Source: Nothopassalora personata | Lineage: Eukaryota > Ascomycota > Dothideomycetes > Mycosphaerellales > Mycosphaerellaceae | Reading direction: 5' to 3' | Assembly: GCA_033816765.1 (NCBI GenBank) | Contig: CM066296.1 | Coordinates: 1,736,001 to 1,800,000, forward strand | Length of the DNA: 64,000 nt | Shown here: positions 32,071 through 45,974 of the stretch, in pieces | Layout of the letters: the number at the start of each line of letters is the position of its first letter | How positions within the stretch are numbered: position 1 is the first letter of the stretch | Notes under the pieces: generated by a model | Told to the model about the DNA's origin: nothing | The model's input: only the letters and a program-made list of their open reading frames with translations | The model's database searches: none | Position numbers and translations under genes: made by a program

Positions 32071-34090
32071 ATGAGCGTGTCAAGCGAAACACACATCGGC
32101 GTCGCGGTGAGTCATTCTACAGCACGATCATACGAGCGTCTCACCCCACATGGCGAGACCTGGAGTCTGGAGTAATGATCCCAGCGGCTTGGAAGGTTGC
32201 CAGTAACTACCCCCGACATCAGCGAGACTTTCGGAGCGAATTTCGTCATGACTGATATTGAGTATTGACGTGTAGCAATGCCTCGATGCCATTAAACAAG
32301 CCTTCTACGATGGCAGTGCCATTATCGACAAGATCAAGCGCAAGCGCGCGTTGAAACGAGCCCCGCCGCCTCCACGACTCCTCGAGGAGTCCATAGACCA
32401 AGCACCGCATGAGATCGAGAAAGAGAAGCAGCGCGGACTGAACAGGTTTGGCAAAGCATTCGACGATGGTGATGCCATAGCCGTCATTAGGCTGCAGGCA
32501 ATATGCATAAAGTTGCAGGGTAGTCTGCTTGAGAAGCTGCGCAACGCAGCCTTCGACGACGACCATGCCATAACGGACTTTACATACCTTGTAGATGCGG
32601 CAGATGTGGGAAGGGATAAGACGATTGCCGCGTTGCACGACTTCAAGCAGAGGCTACTGTCAGCCGAGAATCCAGATCAAGAAGCGGATGCAGATGATGT
32701 TGCTGCCAAGCAGCAGTCTGTGCAATTGATGTCGCCAAACTCGACCAAGTCGCATATCGTGGCGCCACCTACGGGGTCGGCAAGAAGAGATACGCTGCAA
32801 TCGTCATCAGAGCCCGCAAGGAGCCCTACGCACCAATCCCTGCCCTCTGAAAGCCAGCTCAAGTCGATGGCAGCCCCCAGGCACCCCAAGACGTGGAATA
32901 GAGACTCCAGTCATTCTGCAGAAGCATCTGGAGAAGACACCACCTCTGGCGCAGAGGAACCGACTCAGCAATCGCACCACCGAAAGCGGAGCTCATTGCT
33001 GCATTTCCTCAAGCACAACCGCACGCACAGCTCTGAAGTCAAAGACACTCGACAAGGAAGCACTTTACCGGTAGCAATCACCGAAGAATCAGTCCGCCAG
33101 CCCTCTGTTTCTGCGCCAATCAGTGCCCCATCGCAGCAAGCGCCACAGCGGGGCACAAGTCAAGAGCAAGTACCGCAGCAGCAATCGGCCAAATTCCGAT
33201 ATGAGGAGTGGGAGGATGACCCTGAGGAGATTTGGGGTAGTAAGCCGAACCTGGAGCGACGGGAGACAGTCGCTGTGGCGCCAGATCAAGCTCGTGACAG
33301 CTCGTCCGTGTACAGTGGCCATGGCGGACAGGCGCTGGGACCAACAATATCGCCCGTCATGACCCATCGCTCGAACAGCAATCCGCAGCCCAGCACCGCA
33401 ATCGTCACGCCGAATCCTGAAAATGAATTCTTGGGTTTCTGTAAAGGCGCCTGGAAGCTGCAGAACGGCGATCGCAAAGGTGCCATGTCAAAGAAGAGTG
33501 AGGTTGACCCATGGTCCAGACACCCGCCAGCCAACGCGGCGCAATACTTGTCCTGTCTGCAGCCAAAGTGCGCCTTCCGCTCGTCCATTGCACACGCCAA
33601 CGTAGACCTCATGTGGAACAAGGTCTTCATCTTCGAGGCTAAGGGTATTAAGCTCCGTTGGCCTTTTCTCGCCAAGTCGCACGTCCAGCAAAAGGTGGTT
33701 GTCAAGCACCAGTATAGCTTCAAATGCCTCTTCTGCGTTTTCCTCGGGGCGCAAAGTGGTGTCTACCATGGCATGGACTATTACCTGGAACACATCGTGA
33801 ATGAGCATCGAGGCCGAGCTCTTGGCGATGTTGTGCTATACAAGACTGGGTGTATCAATGACAAGATCGCCGATGATAAGGAGGAGTTTGACATCAACCT
33901 CTTTCCGGTGGCCTTGGACAATACGAAAGAAAAGGCAAGATCCGAGTACCTCTCCGACGACCTGATGGACCCATATTGGGCGAAGAGCGATGCCAATGAT
34001 TCCATGTTCAGCGCGAACGAGCCATGGAACGAGGGTCTGTCGGACTTCCATTACCGTATGGACGACCGTTATGGCGCAGAGTTGGAGTAG
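32071..34090 (+). CDS. Conserved fungal protein of unknown function
   Basis: Two exons: 32,071-32,106 and 32,276-34,090 (616 residues). The first exon is only 36 bp (MSVSSETHIGVA), followed by GTGAGT and a 169-bp intron. The join restores a continuous N-terminal helical domain (QCLDAIKQAFYDGSAIIDKI and the following AHEIEKEKQ-like helices). The middle (residues about 160-370) is Ser/Gln/Pro-rich and probably disordered. The C-terminal 200 residues are compact, with repeated Cys/His (YLSCLQPKCAFRSS, FKCLFCVFLG, YYLEHIVNEH), suggesting a zinc-binding or Cys-rich domain. I know the pattern from Dothideomycete hypothetical proteins but no function. It converges with the next gene, with only 13 bp between stop codons. 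Confidence 0.75.
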
Positions 34091-34103
34091 TCAAGTCAAG
34101 ACA

Positions 34104-34862
34104 TCAGTTCCCTCGGTCTCGCCAGATGCGCAAGATACAAAGCTTCTCCCAACCGGCTTGCTTGCCACTGGATCCCACCAGATCGACCGACCATCTACCT
34201 GGCCATGCGCGAATCCGTGCTGCGACTTCTTTTGGCTTGTTCTGTGCGCATAGCAAGACGTACGCGACGCCTATTTTGCTCAGCACATTCGGCAGCTGGG
34301 CCAGTAGGCGATGTGTTGTCTCCATGCCGTCTGCGCCACCCGCGTACGAAAGGGCCAATAGTTGCGAGTCTCGTTCGAAAGCTTCAGACGCATTGAGAGA
34401 CTTCCCAGCCAGGGGTTCTGCAGGATTTGAAGGCAGCTCTTCGGTGGGCACGTAGGGTGGGTTGAAGATGAGTACATCCACACAACCATTCAAGAACGAG
34501 CTCGTCAGATCTGCGGAAATGACGTCCAGGAATGAGCCTGCTTTGGCTGTGTTCTCTGCCACGGCACTCTTGGCAGTATGGGCAGTTGCTTTACATGCGA
34601 ACATGTTCACATCTGCACCCATGGCTGCAACGTCAGTGCGACCGAAGATATACTCTGCGTTTGCAGTAACAAAAGCCAGCACCACGCCTGACCCAGGTCC
34701 GACTTCAAGGACTAGAGGGGGAGCTGTCGTTGGCGGAAAGTGGCCTTTAAGAAATGCTGTTTCGCCGCGTGACGAGAGAGTGTCCAGAAGAAGGTACGAG
34801 TCCTCGGCAGGCTCGTATATCTGGTCGTAGTTGACGTGGGAAGTTGACGGCGTTGGTAGCAT
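34104..34862 (-). CDS. mtq2: MTQ2-type eRF1 glutamine methyltransferase catalytic subunit
   Basis: The single exon encodes 252 residues, the usual length of Mtq2/N6AMT1. It shows the class I methyltransferase fold, with the SAM-binding block LVLEVGPGSGVVLAFV, an acidic residue after strand 2 (AMGADVN) and the catalytic NPPY motif (FNPPYVPT) that defines Gln/adenine N-methyltransferases. The start YEPAEDSYLLLD is characteristic of Mtq2. With the Trm112 partner it methylates the Gln of the GGQ loop of release factor eRF1 in the cytosol, tuning translation termination. Its 3' end lies almost against the convergent gene ending at 34,090. Confidence 0.92.
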   Translation of the reverse strand: MLPTPSTSHVNYDQIYEPAEDSYLLLDTLSSRGETAFLKGHFPPTTAPPLVLEVGPGSGVVLAFVTANAEYIFGRTDVAAMGADVNMFACKATAHTAKSAVAENTAKAGSFLDVISADLTSSFLNGCVDVLIFNPPYVPTEELPSNPAEPLAGKSLNASEAFERDSQLLALSYAGGADGMETTHRLLAQLPNVLSKIGVAYVLLCAQNKPKEVAARIRAWPGRWSVDLVGSSGKQAGWEKLCILRIWRDRGN

Positions 34863-36109
34863 TTTGCATCAGGGTGCGGATTCTTGGGGTTTGCACTCTT
34901 TTTGATGATACCAAGATCGACAGCGAAATTTATGATGAGCAATTGTTTTGATTGACCTACTGCGAATGTTTCGAGTCAGGACACGTGCCTTGCCGCTACC
35001 GAGTAGTCGTTTGAAGCCGGCAAAGGGTTGATATGGCCGCACCGGTCGCCCTGATGGTTACGATGAATTGTATAGATGGATGTTGATGTGATGTGCCGTT
35101 GTCGGCACAACACAACATCAGATGCGGGAACACTGATTTGGCGGGACAAAGTCAGGCCTAGAACTATCTGAGATTAGCGTGATGATAGGTCTAGAACCTG
35201 AGAAGAACAACTTCCTTGCGCTTCCAACCTTCCCAGTCCAGCAGTAACGAATTCCTCTCTTTGGCTGACTGCGCGGGTGCTGTCCATGTTGTCTCATCAG
35301 GGCACTGACGTGGGATCAATGACCAGACAGGCTCGGTTATCACAAGATACAGAGGAAATTTGAACCATTATTAGGACAGTAGTGCTAATATGCTAAACAC
35401 AGGAGTAGCGCCTCTTGCATGCATCCTTCACATCTCTACCGCGAGAGGGTGAAGAAGGTCTGGACCGTCGCATTCAGCTTGAAATGGGCCTGTATGTCGA
35501 TTCTTGTAGCATGCACTCCAGTCGATTTTCACGAATGATTGAGTCCATTCTGTGTGGCGTCTCTTTCGTTTTGCCATCCGTCTATCGTTCTATCTCTTGC
35601 CGCGCGAGGGTGCAGGCTTGTGGACTATCTACCCTGTAGGTCGGTGAGCCACTTGAATTCCTTTTGCTATGGTTCTCATAGATCAAACCAGATCGTCTGT
35701 GCCTTGTGTCTCTTTACAGGGTCCGTTCTGAGGTCGTGCGTACCAGGTCTGCAGTATCGTCGTTGTGATCCATGCAAATCCAGGGCTCGAAAGGGCAGCG
35801 GCCCGTCACCCGTGGCGACCTGAGGAGGTCTTTTCGCTGTCGCTGCTGTGAATGAACTTTCGTTTGATAAACTTCTTCCACATGCAGAGTCGATTAGGAG
35901 ATCAGGCCAGAGAAGTCGCAGGATGAGATTTGGAAGGTACAAGATAGCGGTAAAATATTAGTTGGTTGCCGATCGTCTGTCACAGATGCCCTTCTCCCAT
36001 CGTGAAAAACTGCCGCTGTGACAGCATGCTTGTGTCTTCACTTCGCCGGGATCTCCGAAATGTTTTGTTCCTGGAGCTGATACCCAGCCGTCGAGCTGAG
36101 GTGTGCTGT
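34863..36109. other. Intergenic, no convincing gene
   Basis: 5' side of mtq2 and 3' side of the next minus-strand gene. Only short, unsupported ORFs are seen (for example 35,415-35,639 and 35,966-36,298 plus). Confidence 0.55.
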
Positions 36110-36517
36110 TCAGCGCATTGCGAACGCATTAGTATTGTTGGCGTTGAGTACAACAACAACTCCGGCATCCTTCAGACTTGCCACATATCCACCCGAAGTT
36201 TGCTGGACAACTCCATCCATGGCTCGTACAAGATCGAAGATTGCCTGCCGCTTGCCAGTCAAGTAATAGACCATTCTGCGAATTCCCGCGATGGCTGACT
36301 GGGGGAGGAAGTAAGAGATGGCGAAGAAGAGGAGGCCGAGTAATGAGAGGACTACCAGATTGTATGTGATCTTTTCTCCAGGTGACATGACATACTGTCC
36401 AGTGTTGATTTCATAGCGATAGTAGGCCAAATGTAGCAGATACTTGGCCTCAGTGAGTATATTGGAGTCCTTGGAGGATGGTCGGTGCGGAAAAGAACAC
36501 GGTTGGTAGTTTGCCAT
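36110..36517 (-). CDS. Serine palmitoyltransferase small-subunit-like membrane protein
   Basis: This 135-residue ORF resembles the small activating subunits of serine palmitoyltransferase (SPTSSA/Tsc3-like domain). The block LAYYRYEINTGQYVMSPGEK followed by ITYN aligns in pattern with the human sequence around a Tyr-rich helix, a Pro-Gly/Trp-Glu turn and an Asn. A strong membrane helix (LVVLSLLGLLFFAISYFLP) follows. The family stimulates the first step of sphingolipid synthesis (serine plus palmitoyl-CoA) in the endoplasmic reticulum. The C-terminal 40 residues (QQTSGGYVASLKDAG onward) are not part of the usual domain and could be an extra piece or an unspliced intron. No intron is needed to reach the conserved part. 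Confidence 0.6.
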   Translation of the reverse strand: MANYQPCSFPHRPSSKDSNILTEAKYLLHLAYYRYEINTGQYVMSPGEKITYNLVVLSLLGLLFFAISYFLPQSAIAGIRRMVYYLTGKRQAIFDLVRAMDGVVQQTSGGYVASLKDAGVVVVLNANNTNAFAMR

Positions 36518-37383
36518 GCCTTGGGACTGTTGTCTTCGCAGGTCCTTGGCTGTCGGGAGTTGGTAGTGGTTACTCTGTCAAGTATGAGCGACCGATACAG
36601 GCTCTGGAGGAGGTGATGTGAGAGTCCCTTCGTGGTGGTCGTACAATGTAGACAGTTGAATGGTCAGCTTTTCTGTCGCATCAGTCTGTCGGAAGACGAA
36701 GCGTCTGCAGCAATAACTGCCTGAGAAAAGGAAATGAGAGTCAAGTGCAGCCTCGGCCATCACTATAAAATGTTCCAAAAAATGTCACTTGCCTGGGAAA
36801 CATACAAGTCTGACGCAATGTCAGCCAGGAAGGTGGTGTAGAGCAAGGCCCTAATGGATGCGGCAGGACAGCGTTTGAGCCAAGCTCCCGTAGTGACAAC
36901 CAATTCATCGTGTCAGTAAACTCAGGAGGTCCCGGTTGCGTAGTAGTCCCTTCATCTCGGGCAAGGTTTGGCTTCGTTCACTGGCATTCCCGACATGTTT
37001 GACGTCACGTTAATGCATCGTGCGGCATTACCGTCCGCGGAGAGCGATGGCGGTTGAATCGTGGGATTGGTAGATTGGCAACGCGGCAAGCAACAGAGGT
37101 TTGGACATGCTCTGCCGGTGTGGCAGCGAACGAAAAGACTTGGTCGTTGCGAAAGTATGCGCGACGAGCTGGAGTGAGGCGAAAAGAGAAGTTGATGTTG
37201 GACCGAAGCTTGTTCCGGGCTGGAGGAGGCCTCAGGCAACAATGGCGAAATTGCGGGGACGCGTCGCTTTAGCGCGTTGCTTTGTTGACATTGCCCAAAC
37301 ACGGTGCACGGCCAGAAAGGGCTCACCGCAGCGAGACGGGATACACCCACCCATACAGCACAGCACACACATCTGGACCCGCC
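36518..37383. other. Divergent promoter region upstream of SMC4
   Basis: No gene is seen. The SMC4 frame is open back to 37,282, but the family starts near the Kozak-like GCCATGG at 37,384. The opposite strand carries an unsupported 206-codon ORF (36,952-37,572) that is a shadow of the SMC4 N-terminus in part. Confidence 0.55.
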
Positions 37384-40300
37384 ATGGCCGACGTATCGCC
37401 TGCACGACCTGCGCGACGAGCGGCGTCGAGGAAGAAGGTCGTAGTCGAGGAGGACGACTCGGACATCGAAAACTCGGTTCCCCACCAGCTGCAACCGGAC
37501 GACGATGAGGACGATGAGGACGAGTTCACACCAGCGCCGAAGAGCGCAAAGGCGCCGCGGAGGAAGGCACAAGGCGATGCGAGTCCCCGACGAAGAACGA
37601 CGGCGCGACGCAAGACGGTGGCCGATGAAGATGTCGAAGCATCGATAGAGCCGTCGCAGGTCTTCAGTCCTCCCGAGAGTGTCGCCGGCGAGCCCGCCTC
37701 ACCCACCAAGAAGGCAGTACCCAAGCGACGAAGTGTGAAGGATGCGCGAGCTGCACGACAAAGCAAAGTGTCCCGCCTGTCCATCGCACCAGATTCGCAG
37801 ACGGATCTGCAGCCACCCCCCCTACCGACACCACAAACGACGCAGTCACCCGAACCTAGACCGCCACGCTCGCGATCGGGCACACCCCTCGCCGACGTCA
37901 CGGAATCGGTGCTGAACGAGCAAACGCCGCGACCGACACGAACGCCTGCACTTCGCGACAGCCAAGTGCCTGATGTGACCGAACCACCGGCAACACCGAC
38001 ACTGGCGCATCGCAAAGTGACCCCGGCGCCAGAGGATGGCTCTTTGCTGGAGACGACAGAAGTAGCCGTGCAAACACCCAAGATGGAAGTGAGGAGGGTA
38101 GATCCGAACATCACCAAGCTGGATCGACCTATGGATATTGTGGTGCGCAAGAGGGCGATTGGAGTGCCGCAGTCGCAAGAGCCAGTCGAGCCAAGCGCAC
38201 GCATGACCATCACATACTTGTACATGACCAACTTCAAGTCCTATGCTGGACGACAGCAGGTTGGACCTTTCCACGCTTCATTCTCCTCTGTGGTCGGACC
38301 CAATGGATCTGGAAAGAGCAATGTCATCGATTCGCTGCTGTTTGTGTTTGGATTCCGTGCCAGCAAGATGCGGCAAGGCAAGATCTCAGCCTTGATCCAC
38401 AACAGTGCTCACTACCCGGATCTAGACTTTTGTGAGGTCGAGGTACACTTTCAGATGGTCGTGGATGAGCCTGGTGGTGTGTCTACCCCAGTGCCAGATT
38501 CGGAGCTGATTGTTTCGCGAAGAGCGTTCAAGAACAACAGCAGCAAATACTACATCAATGGCAAGACCTCAGACTTCACCGCAGTCACGACTCTGCTCAG
38601 AGGAAAGGGCATCGATCTGGACCACAAGCGATTCCTCATTCTGCAAGGTGAGGTGGAGTCGATTGCACAGATGAAGCCGAAAGCCGCCAACGAGCACGAC
38701 GATGGCCTGCTAGAGTATTTGGAGGACATCATCGGTACTTCCAAGTACAAGGCGCCCATTGAGGAAGCAGCCACCGAGACCGAGACATTCAACGAAGTCT
38801 GCCTGGAGAAGAGCACTCGTGTTCAGCACGTCGAGAAAGAGAAGAATGGCCTCCAAGATAAGAAGGACAAGGCCCTCGAGTACGTCAAGCATGAGAACGA
38901 CCTCGCCTCCAAGCAGTCAGCTTTGTGGCAGATCTACGCAGCAGAGAGCCAGGACAACATTCAGGTGTCGGAGGAAGCCATTGCGCAAATGCAAGAGCAG
39001 TTGAACCAGGAACTCAATCGACACCAAGGCGCCGAGGAAGAGATCAAGGCCATGGAGAAGGAGTACAAGGCCGGTTCGAAGGCTTACGAGAAGATGGCAA
39101 AGGAGACTGACGCCATCACCAAGGAAGCCGATAATCTCGACAAGGCAGCTGTGAAGATCGAAGAGAAGAAGAAGCATCTCAAGAACAAGGAGAAGAAGCT
39201 TGAAAAGACGCGCGACTCTTCCAACTTCGAAGTGCAGCAGCAAGCGACTCTGGCTCAGCAGGCCGCAGACGACATTGAGCGGCTTGGCGGTGAGATTGAG
39301 GAACTTGAGCAAGAGATGCAAGGTGAAGAGAAAGAGCTTGCCAAGGTTCGTGATGCGCTCAAGGGCAAAACTCAAGGTATCAGCGATGATATCGCCGTGA
39401 AGCAAAAGCAGCTTGAGCCATGGAGCGCCAAGATCAACGAAAAGCAGTCTTCTATTGCCGTGGCGCAGAGTGAGCTCGACATCTTGCGCGAGCGCGAGAA
39501 CTCGGGCGCGACTGCTATCGCCGATATTGAAGCCAAGATTGCTGGACTACAAGAGCAGAGGCAAGCCAAAGCTGCCGAGATCGATATCTGCAAGAAGCAG
39601 CGAAAGAGTGCCGAGAAGGAAGTACAGGTCGTGCAAAAGCAGCTCAATGATGTCTTAGCGAAGGAGCCTGCCGTCAAGACGAAGCTCTCTAACGCGAGAC
39701 AGAAGGCTGACGAAGCACGTTCAAGTCTGTCTGCCACACAAAGCCAGGGCAAAGTTCTTGACGGCTTGACTCGGCTGAAGGACTCTGGACGTGTTGACGG
39801 CTTCCATGGACGACTGGGCAATCTTGGTGCTATTGACGCCAAGTACGACATTGCCATCTCGACCGCCTGCCCGTCGCTGGACAATATGGTTGTGGATACT
39901 GTTGAGTCGGCACAGCAGTGCATCGAGTACCTTCGCAAGAATAATCTCGGCCGAGCGAACTTCATCTGCCTTGACCGACTACCCCAGCGCGACATGTCAA
40001 CGATCGACACGCCAGAGAACTGTCCCCGGCTTTTCGACCTGGTGAAGAGCAAGCACGAACATTTCCGCCCGGCGTTCTACAGCGTATTGCAGAATACACT
40101 GGTGGCAAAAGACTCACAGCAGGCTGACAGAGTAGCGTACGGCGCGAAGAGATGGCGTGTTGTCTCGCTCGAGGGCAAGCTCATCGACAAGTCTGGTGTT
40201 ATGAGTGGTGGTGGCAACCGTGTCGCCAAGGGAGCTATGTCATCAAAAGTCGCTGCCGATACCACCAAGGACCAGGTACAGAAGCTCGAGGTCGACCGTG

Positions 40301-41921
40301 AGGCTCTCGAGCAGGAGTACTCCGAGATGCAAGAACAGCAGCGCGATCTCGAGAACCAAGTTCGAGAACTGCAGAGCCAAGTACCCAAGCTCGAGACTCA
40401 AGCACAGAAGCTTACACTCGAGCTCGGCAGCATCGATCGCAACATCCAAGACTCGGTGAAACGCATTGAAGAGCTCAACGCGGAGCAAAAGTCCGCCAAG
40501 TCTGACAAGGGCAAGCTCACCAGCCTGGAGAAGAGCATAGCTTCAATGCAGAAAGAGGTCGAGAAGCTGCAGTCAGAGTCGGAAGGCATTGAAGCCGAAA
40601 TCGGGGAGCTTCAAGACAGGATCATGGAGATCGGCGGTGTCAAGCTGCGCACACAGAAAGCCAAGGTCGACGGCCTGAAGGAGCAGATCGACGGCCTCAA
40701 CGAACGGCTCAGTACTGCAGAGGTCAACAAGTCGAAAGCAGAAAAGACTCGTGCCAAGCAAGAGAAGGCTGTCACAGACGCTGAGAAGGAGCTTGAGAAG
40801 ATTGCCAAGGACCTCGAAAAGATCGAGAATGAGGCGCAGACACAGACCTCCGGCACCTCCGAGCTTCGCAGGCAGGCTGAGGAGGCCAAGATTGCGCTCG
40901 AGGAGAAGAGAGATGAACTTGCGGAGATCAAGCGGCAGCTCGATGAGCAAACTGCCGAGCTCAACAACACGCGTGGTGCAGAAGTTGAGATGCGCAACAA
41001 ACTTGAGGACAACCAGAAGCATCTTGCTGAGAACGAAAAGCGCCTCAGGCATTGGCAGGAGAAGCTCGGCAAGCTCACCCTTCAGAACGTCAGCGAAGAA
41101 GGTGAGGAGAAGGATCCCGAACCAGTGCCCGAACTCAGCAGAGACGAACTGGAAGATATCTCCAAAGATGACCTCAAAAAGCAGATTGCACACCTCGAAG
41201 AGCTCACCTCGACACAGCAGGATCTCTCGGTCCTCGCCGAGTACCGTCGCCGCGTCAATGAACACGCTTCTCGCTTGGAGGACCTCAACGCCGCTCTTGC
41301 CGCTCGTGACGCAGCCAAGAAGAGAACCGACGAACTTCGCCGGATGCGTCTGGAAGGTTTCATGGAGGGCTTCTCAACCATCTCTCTTCGTCTCAAGGAG
41401 ATGTACCAGATGATCACCATGGGCGGAAACGCCGAGCTCGAACTCGTCGACTCTCTCGACCCTTTCTCAGAGGGTATCCTCTTCTCCGTCATGCCGCCAA
41501 AGAAGTCGTGGAAGAATATCGGCAACCTCTCTGGTGGCGAGAAGACTCTGTCATCCCTGGCACTGGTGTTCGCACTTCACCACTACAAGCCCACGCCGCT
41601 GTATGTCATGGACGAAATCGATGCTGCCCTGGACTTCAGGAATGTCAGTATTGTTGCGGCATATATCAAGGAGAGAACGAAGAATGCGCAGTTTATTGTT
41701 ATCAGCTTGAGGAACAATATGTTTGAATTGGCGGCGAGGTTAGTGGGCGTGTACAAGGTGAATCATATGGTGAGTGATGTGCTTGAGATCTATCCGAGGG
41801 ACTATCTGCTGACTGCCATTTCCAGACGAAGAGTGTTACTGTGGAGAACAGAGACTATATCGTGCCGCGGGTACAGAATGCGCCTCTTCCCGCAGTAGCT
41901 GATGCTTCGGTAGTGGCTTGA
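37384..41921 (+). CDS. smc4: Condensin subunit SMC4 (Cut3)
   Basis: Two exons: 37,384-41,769 and 41,826-41,921, giving 1493 residues. The last intron (GTGAGT...TTCCAG, 56 bp) is needed to recover the normal ending VYKVNHMTKSVTVENRDYIV; reading through would give an unrelated tail. The protein has a disordered basic/acidic N-terminus (1-270), the SMC4-type motif YMTNFKSYAGRQQVGPFH, Walker A GPNGSGKSN (about 305-313), a first coiled coil, the hinge (about 790-945, with GFHGRLGNLGAID), a second coiled coil, the LSGGEK signature (about 1382) and Walker B YVMDEIDAALD (about 1406). With SMC2 and the non-SMC subunits it condenses chromosomes using ATP. It is a single-copy housekeeping gene in fungi. 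Confidence 0.97.
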
Positions 41922-42222
41922 TGATGGGTTGGGTTGGGTTGGGTTGGGTCGGAATGGATATGGAAACGATCATGATTCGGAACGGCGTTGAACGGGACAT
42001 GGTAGGTGTCGTGACATCTCGTATTAACTTTTGCGTGTCACTAGTACGCTCAGAAGCTTGGAAGGCATTGACCATACTGCCTTGGTATACAATTTCGCTC
42101 ATGCTACCCATTCCTCAAGACTAAGCCAATGGACCGAAGGCGTTTCGAGTCGCCACGATTCTCTTCGTGCCGACTAGCCGCAGCAGCAGCAGCAGCCTCT
42201 TTTGGTGAGCTGCCGCCGTTCC
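41922..42222. other. SMC4 3' flank with a GGGTT pentamer run
   Basis: 41,926-41,950 holds about five GGGTT units just after the SMC4 stop, a simple repeat rather than a telomere sequence. A CAG/GCA-type trinucleotide run occurs near 42,181-42,199. No gene is seen. Confidence 0.6.
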
Positions 42223-43326
42223 TCAATCTGGCTCTTCTCCCGCTCTGAAATCAAAGGAGCCTGTAGATTCTTGTCTTGTCCTTCTCGCAGCTCCCTGACT
42301 GCGCAAGCACCGCCTGCTCTTAAGATGTCCTAGCGTTGTGCGAGGTAGTCTAGATTTAGCTTGACGTTGCAACTCGGCCTTGTACTGTCTGGCTTCCTCT
42401 TCTCTGGTCTTCCTCGCAAGCTTCTCCTCGTGGTGCAGGGAGTAGGCTCTGTTGAGACTCTCGGTTGTGACGAGTGGAGGAGACCTTCCAAGTCTGGTGG
42501 TCTGGTCTTCCACGCCTTCGCGCTGCCACCTGAAACGCTCGGACTGCTTACCTCGGGTATGCCGAACGGGGAACATTCGCCTCCAGCATCGGCGTACTGA
42601 CGCCTGGGAATCCCTTCGGGCATGTCCTGGTCGAAAAGCTAGGGGTCAATGGCATCGTTCGTCCTAACAATGGTTCTGGACGCCCGCAGCGAACCGGCGA
42701 TCAGTCTCTCCCGTCCTTTCCCCTTCTTGTCAACACCCTCAGCCACTAGATATTACCGACGTCTTGCTCATTCGCATCTCCTCTTCGCAACACCTTCCAG
42801 CTTTCGCATCCTGTCATCAAACTCCCTCCGAGCAGCAGAGACCTTCTCCCGAAACTCCCTGAGAAGCTTCGCCTCAGCCGTCCCCCCCACATCCTCCATC
42901 TGCTTCAGCTTCCGCTTTGGTTTGCCCGGAGTCACAGCAGGCGCAAATATGCCAGTAGATGCCATAGGACTTGACACATAGACCTGCAGGCGTGGTGGTG
43001 CCTGCATCTGTGCCACAGGAATAGCATACGTCCGAGGGCCAGGTGTGGTGGCGTGGGACGCACAAGGAGATGGCAGTCACGAGATCGAGTGCTTCCTCGT
43101 TGTTGTCCAGAGGGTCGAGCTTAAGCTTATCCTTCGAGTACTGTGGCAGCAACGCAAAGGGTCGTGGGTTCCAGTGTAGATTCGAAGTATAGTAAGCTGG
43201 TCCTGCCTCTTCTCCTGGTATGCTGGCCCTTGCAGCTCGAAGAACGCTACCGCTGTCAAAGGTTGAGTATTCAAGTTTGTGGACCAGCTTAACGTGATCT
43301 GGGTCTGTCATGAGTGCGTTCGACAT
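42223..43326 (-). CDS. Unknown multi-exon gene, exon structure unresolved
   Basis: The first exon starts at 43,326 (MSNALMTDPDHVKLVHKLEY) and remains convincing up to LDLVTAIS near 43,070. A following open segment (43,016-42,768) has a basic, coiled-coil-like sequence (KPKRKLKQMEDVGGTAEAKL and RREFDDRMRKLEGV). Further left, two overlapping frames (42,623-42,330 and 42,576-42,223) carry charged, probably helical sequence (LARKTREEEARQYKAELQRQ). These pieces probably belong to one spliced gene with at least two introns, but I could not fix all junctions. No family is recognised. Confidence 0.45.
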
Positions 43327-44126
43327 GTTGATTCTGTTCTGATGTGAAGTCTTGCTTGAGAGTGACGATGACGATCCCTTCGAAAAATGATCTGAAGTGC
43401 TTGCTTACTGACAGAACAATGCTCTGCTTCAAGATACTGATCGTGGGTGCCCTCTGAGCCAATGGGCTCTATTGAACAGTTGTGCCACTATCCAGATGAC
43501 ACGTACATAGTGTTAAGAAAAGGTCTAAATCCTGCGAAACATAGATGCACATCATGCCCGCCTGCGCGATATGGATGTCCGGTGTCATACATGCGGTCTC
43601 TGAGGTCGTTAGCCGTACAGGTCCAGATCTGCACGGCGAATGTCAAGCGACAGTGCGCCATGACACATGTTTGGTGCCAGTGTGCGCTACGCTGAGACAC
43701 GCACTTTGCGTATACCCACTGTCTTTGTGAAGTCCAGGCAAAGTGTATATGCAGTCCAAACAAAGCTACTCCATCATATCCCAGTGATTGGCAGCATACC
43801 ACGAAGTATTGGTCCGTCTCGAACGAAGGCAGAGACGCACGCATAGTAGCGTAGGACTTGCGACGGTCGTGTGTCTAATGCGCGAACCAGATCCGTCGAT
43901 GCAGCCTCCAGTGGCCCAGACTCTCGTGCAAAGTATGCGGCAGTCCAAGGCATGTGGTCGAACGATAGCCCTGCCTCGTGAATGCAAATCTACGAGTTGC
44001 GGGTAGAGATTCGGTACATGCTGCATGACAGGTCGCGGCGTTGCCGAAGGGTTGTGAGTGCCCTAGGGCATGTCTATCATGATCCATTATGCGTAGTCTC
44101 ATCTTCTTTCAACTCATACCGCATCG
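43327..44126. other. Intergenic, no convincing gene
   Basis: Between the 5' end of the unknown minus-strand gene and the 3' end of the AMMECR1 gene. Overlapping short ORFs on both strands lack any recognised feature. Confidence 0.5.

Positions 44127-45974
<1,848 letters not shown>

Noticed and set aside
37282..37383. Upstream in-frame extension of SMC4
   Set aside because: The extension has no conserved content and the ATG at 37,384 has a good context directly before the normal SMC4 N-terminus.
41926..41950. GGGTT repeats as an interstitial telomere
   Set aside because: Filamentous fungi use TTAGGG; this is a five-unit simple repeat in a 3' flank.
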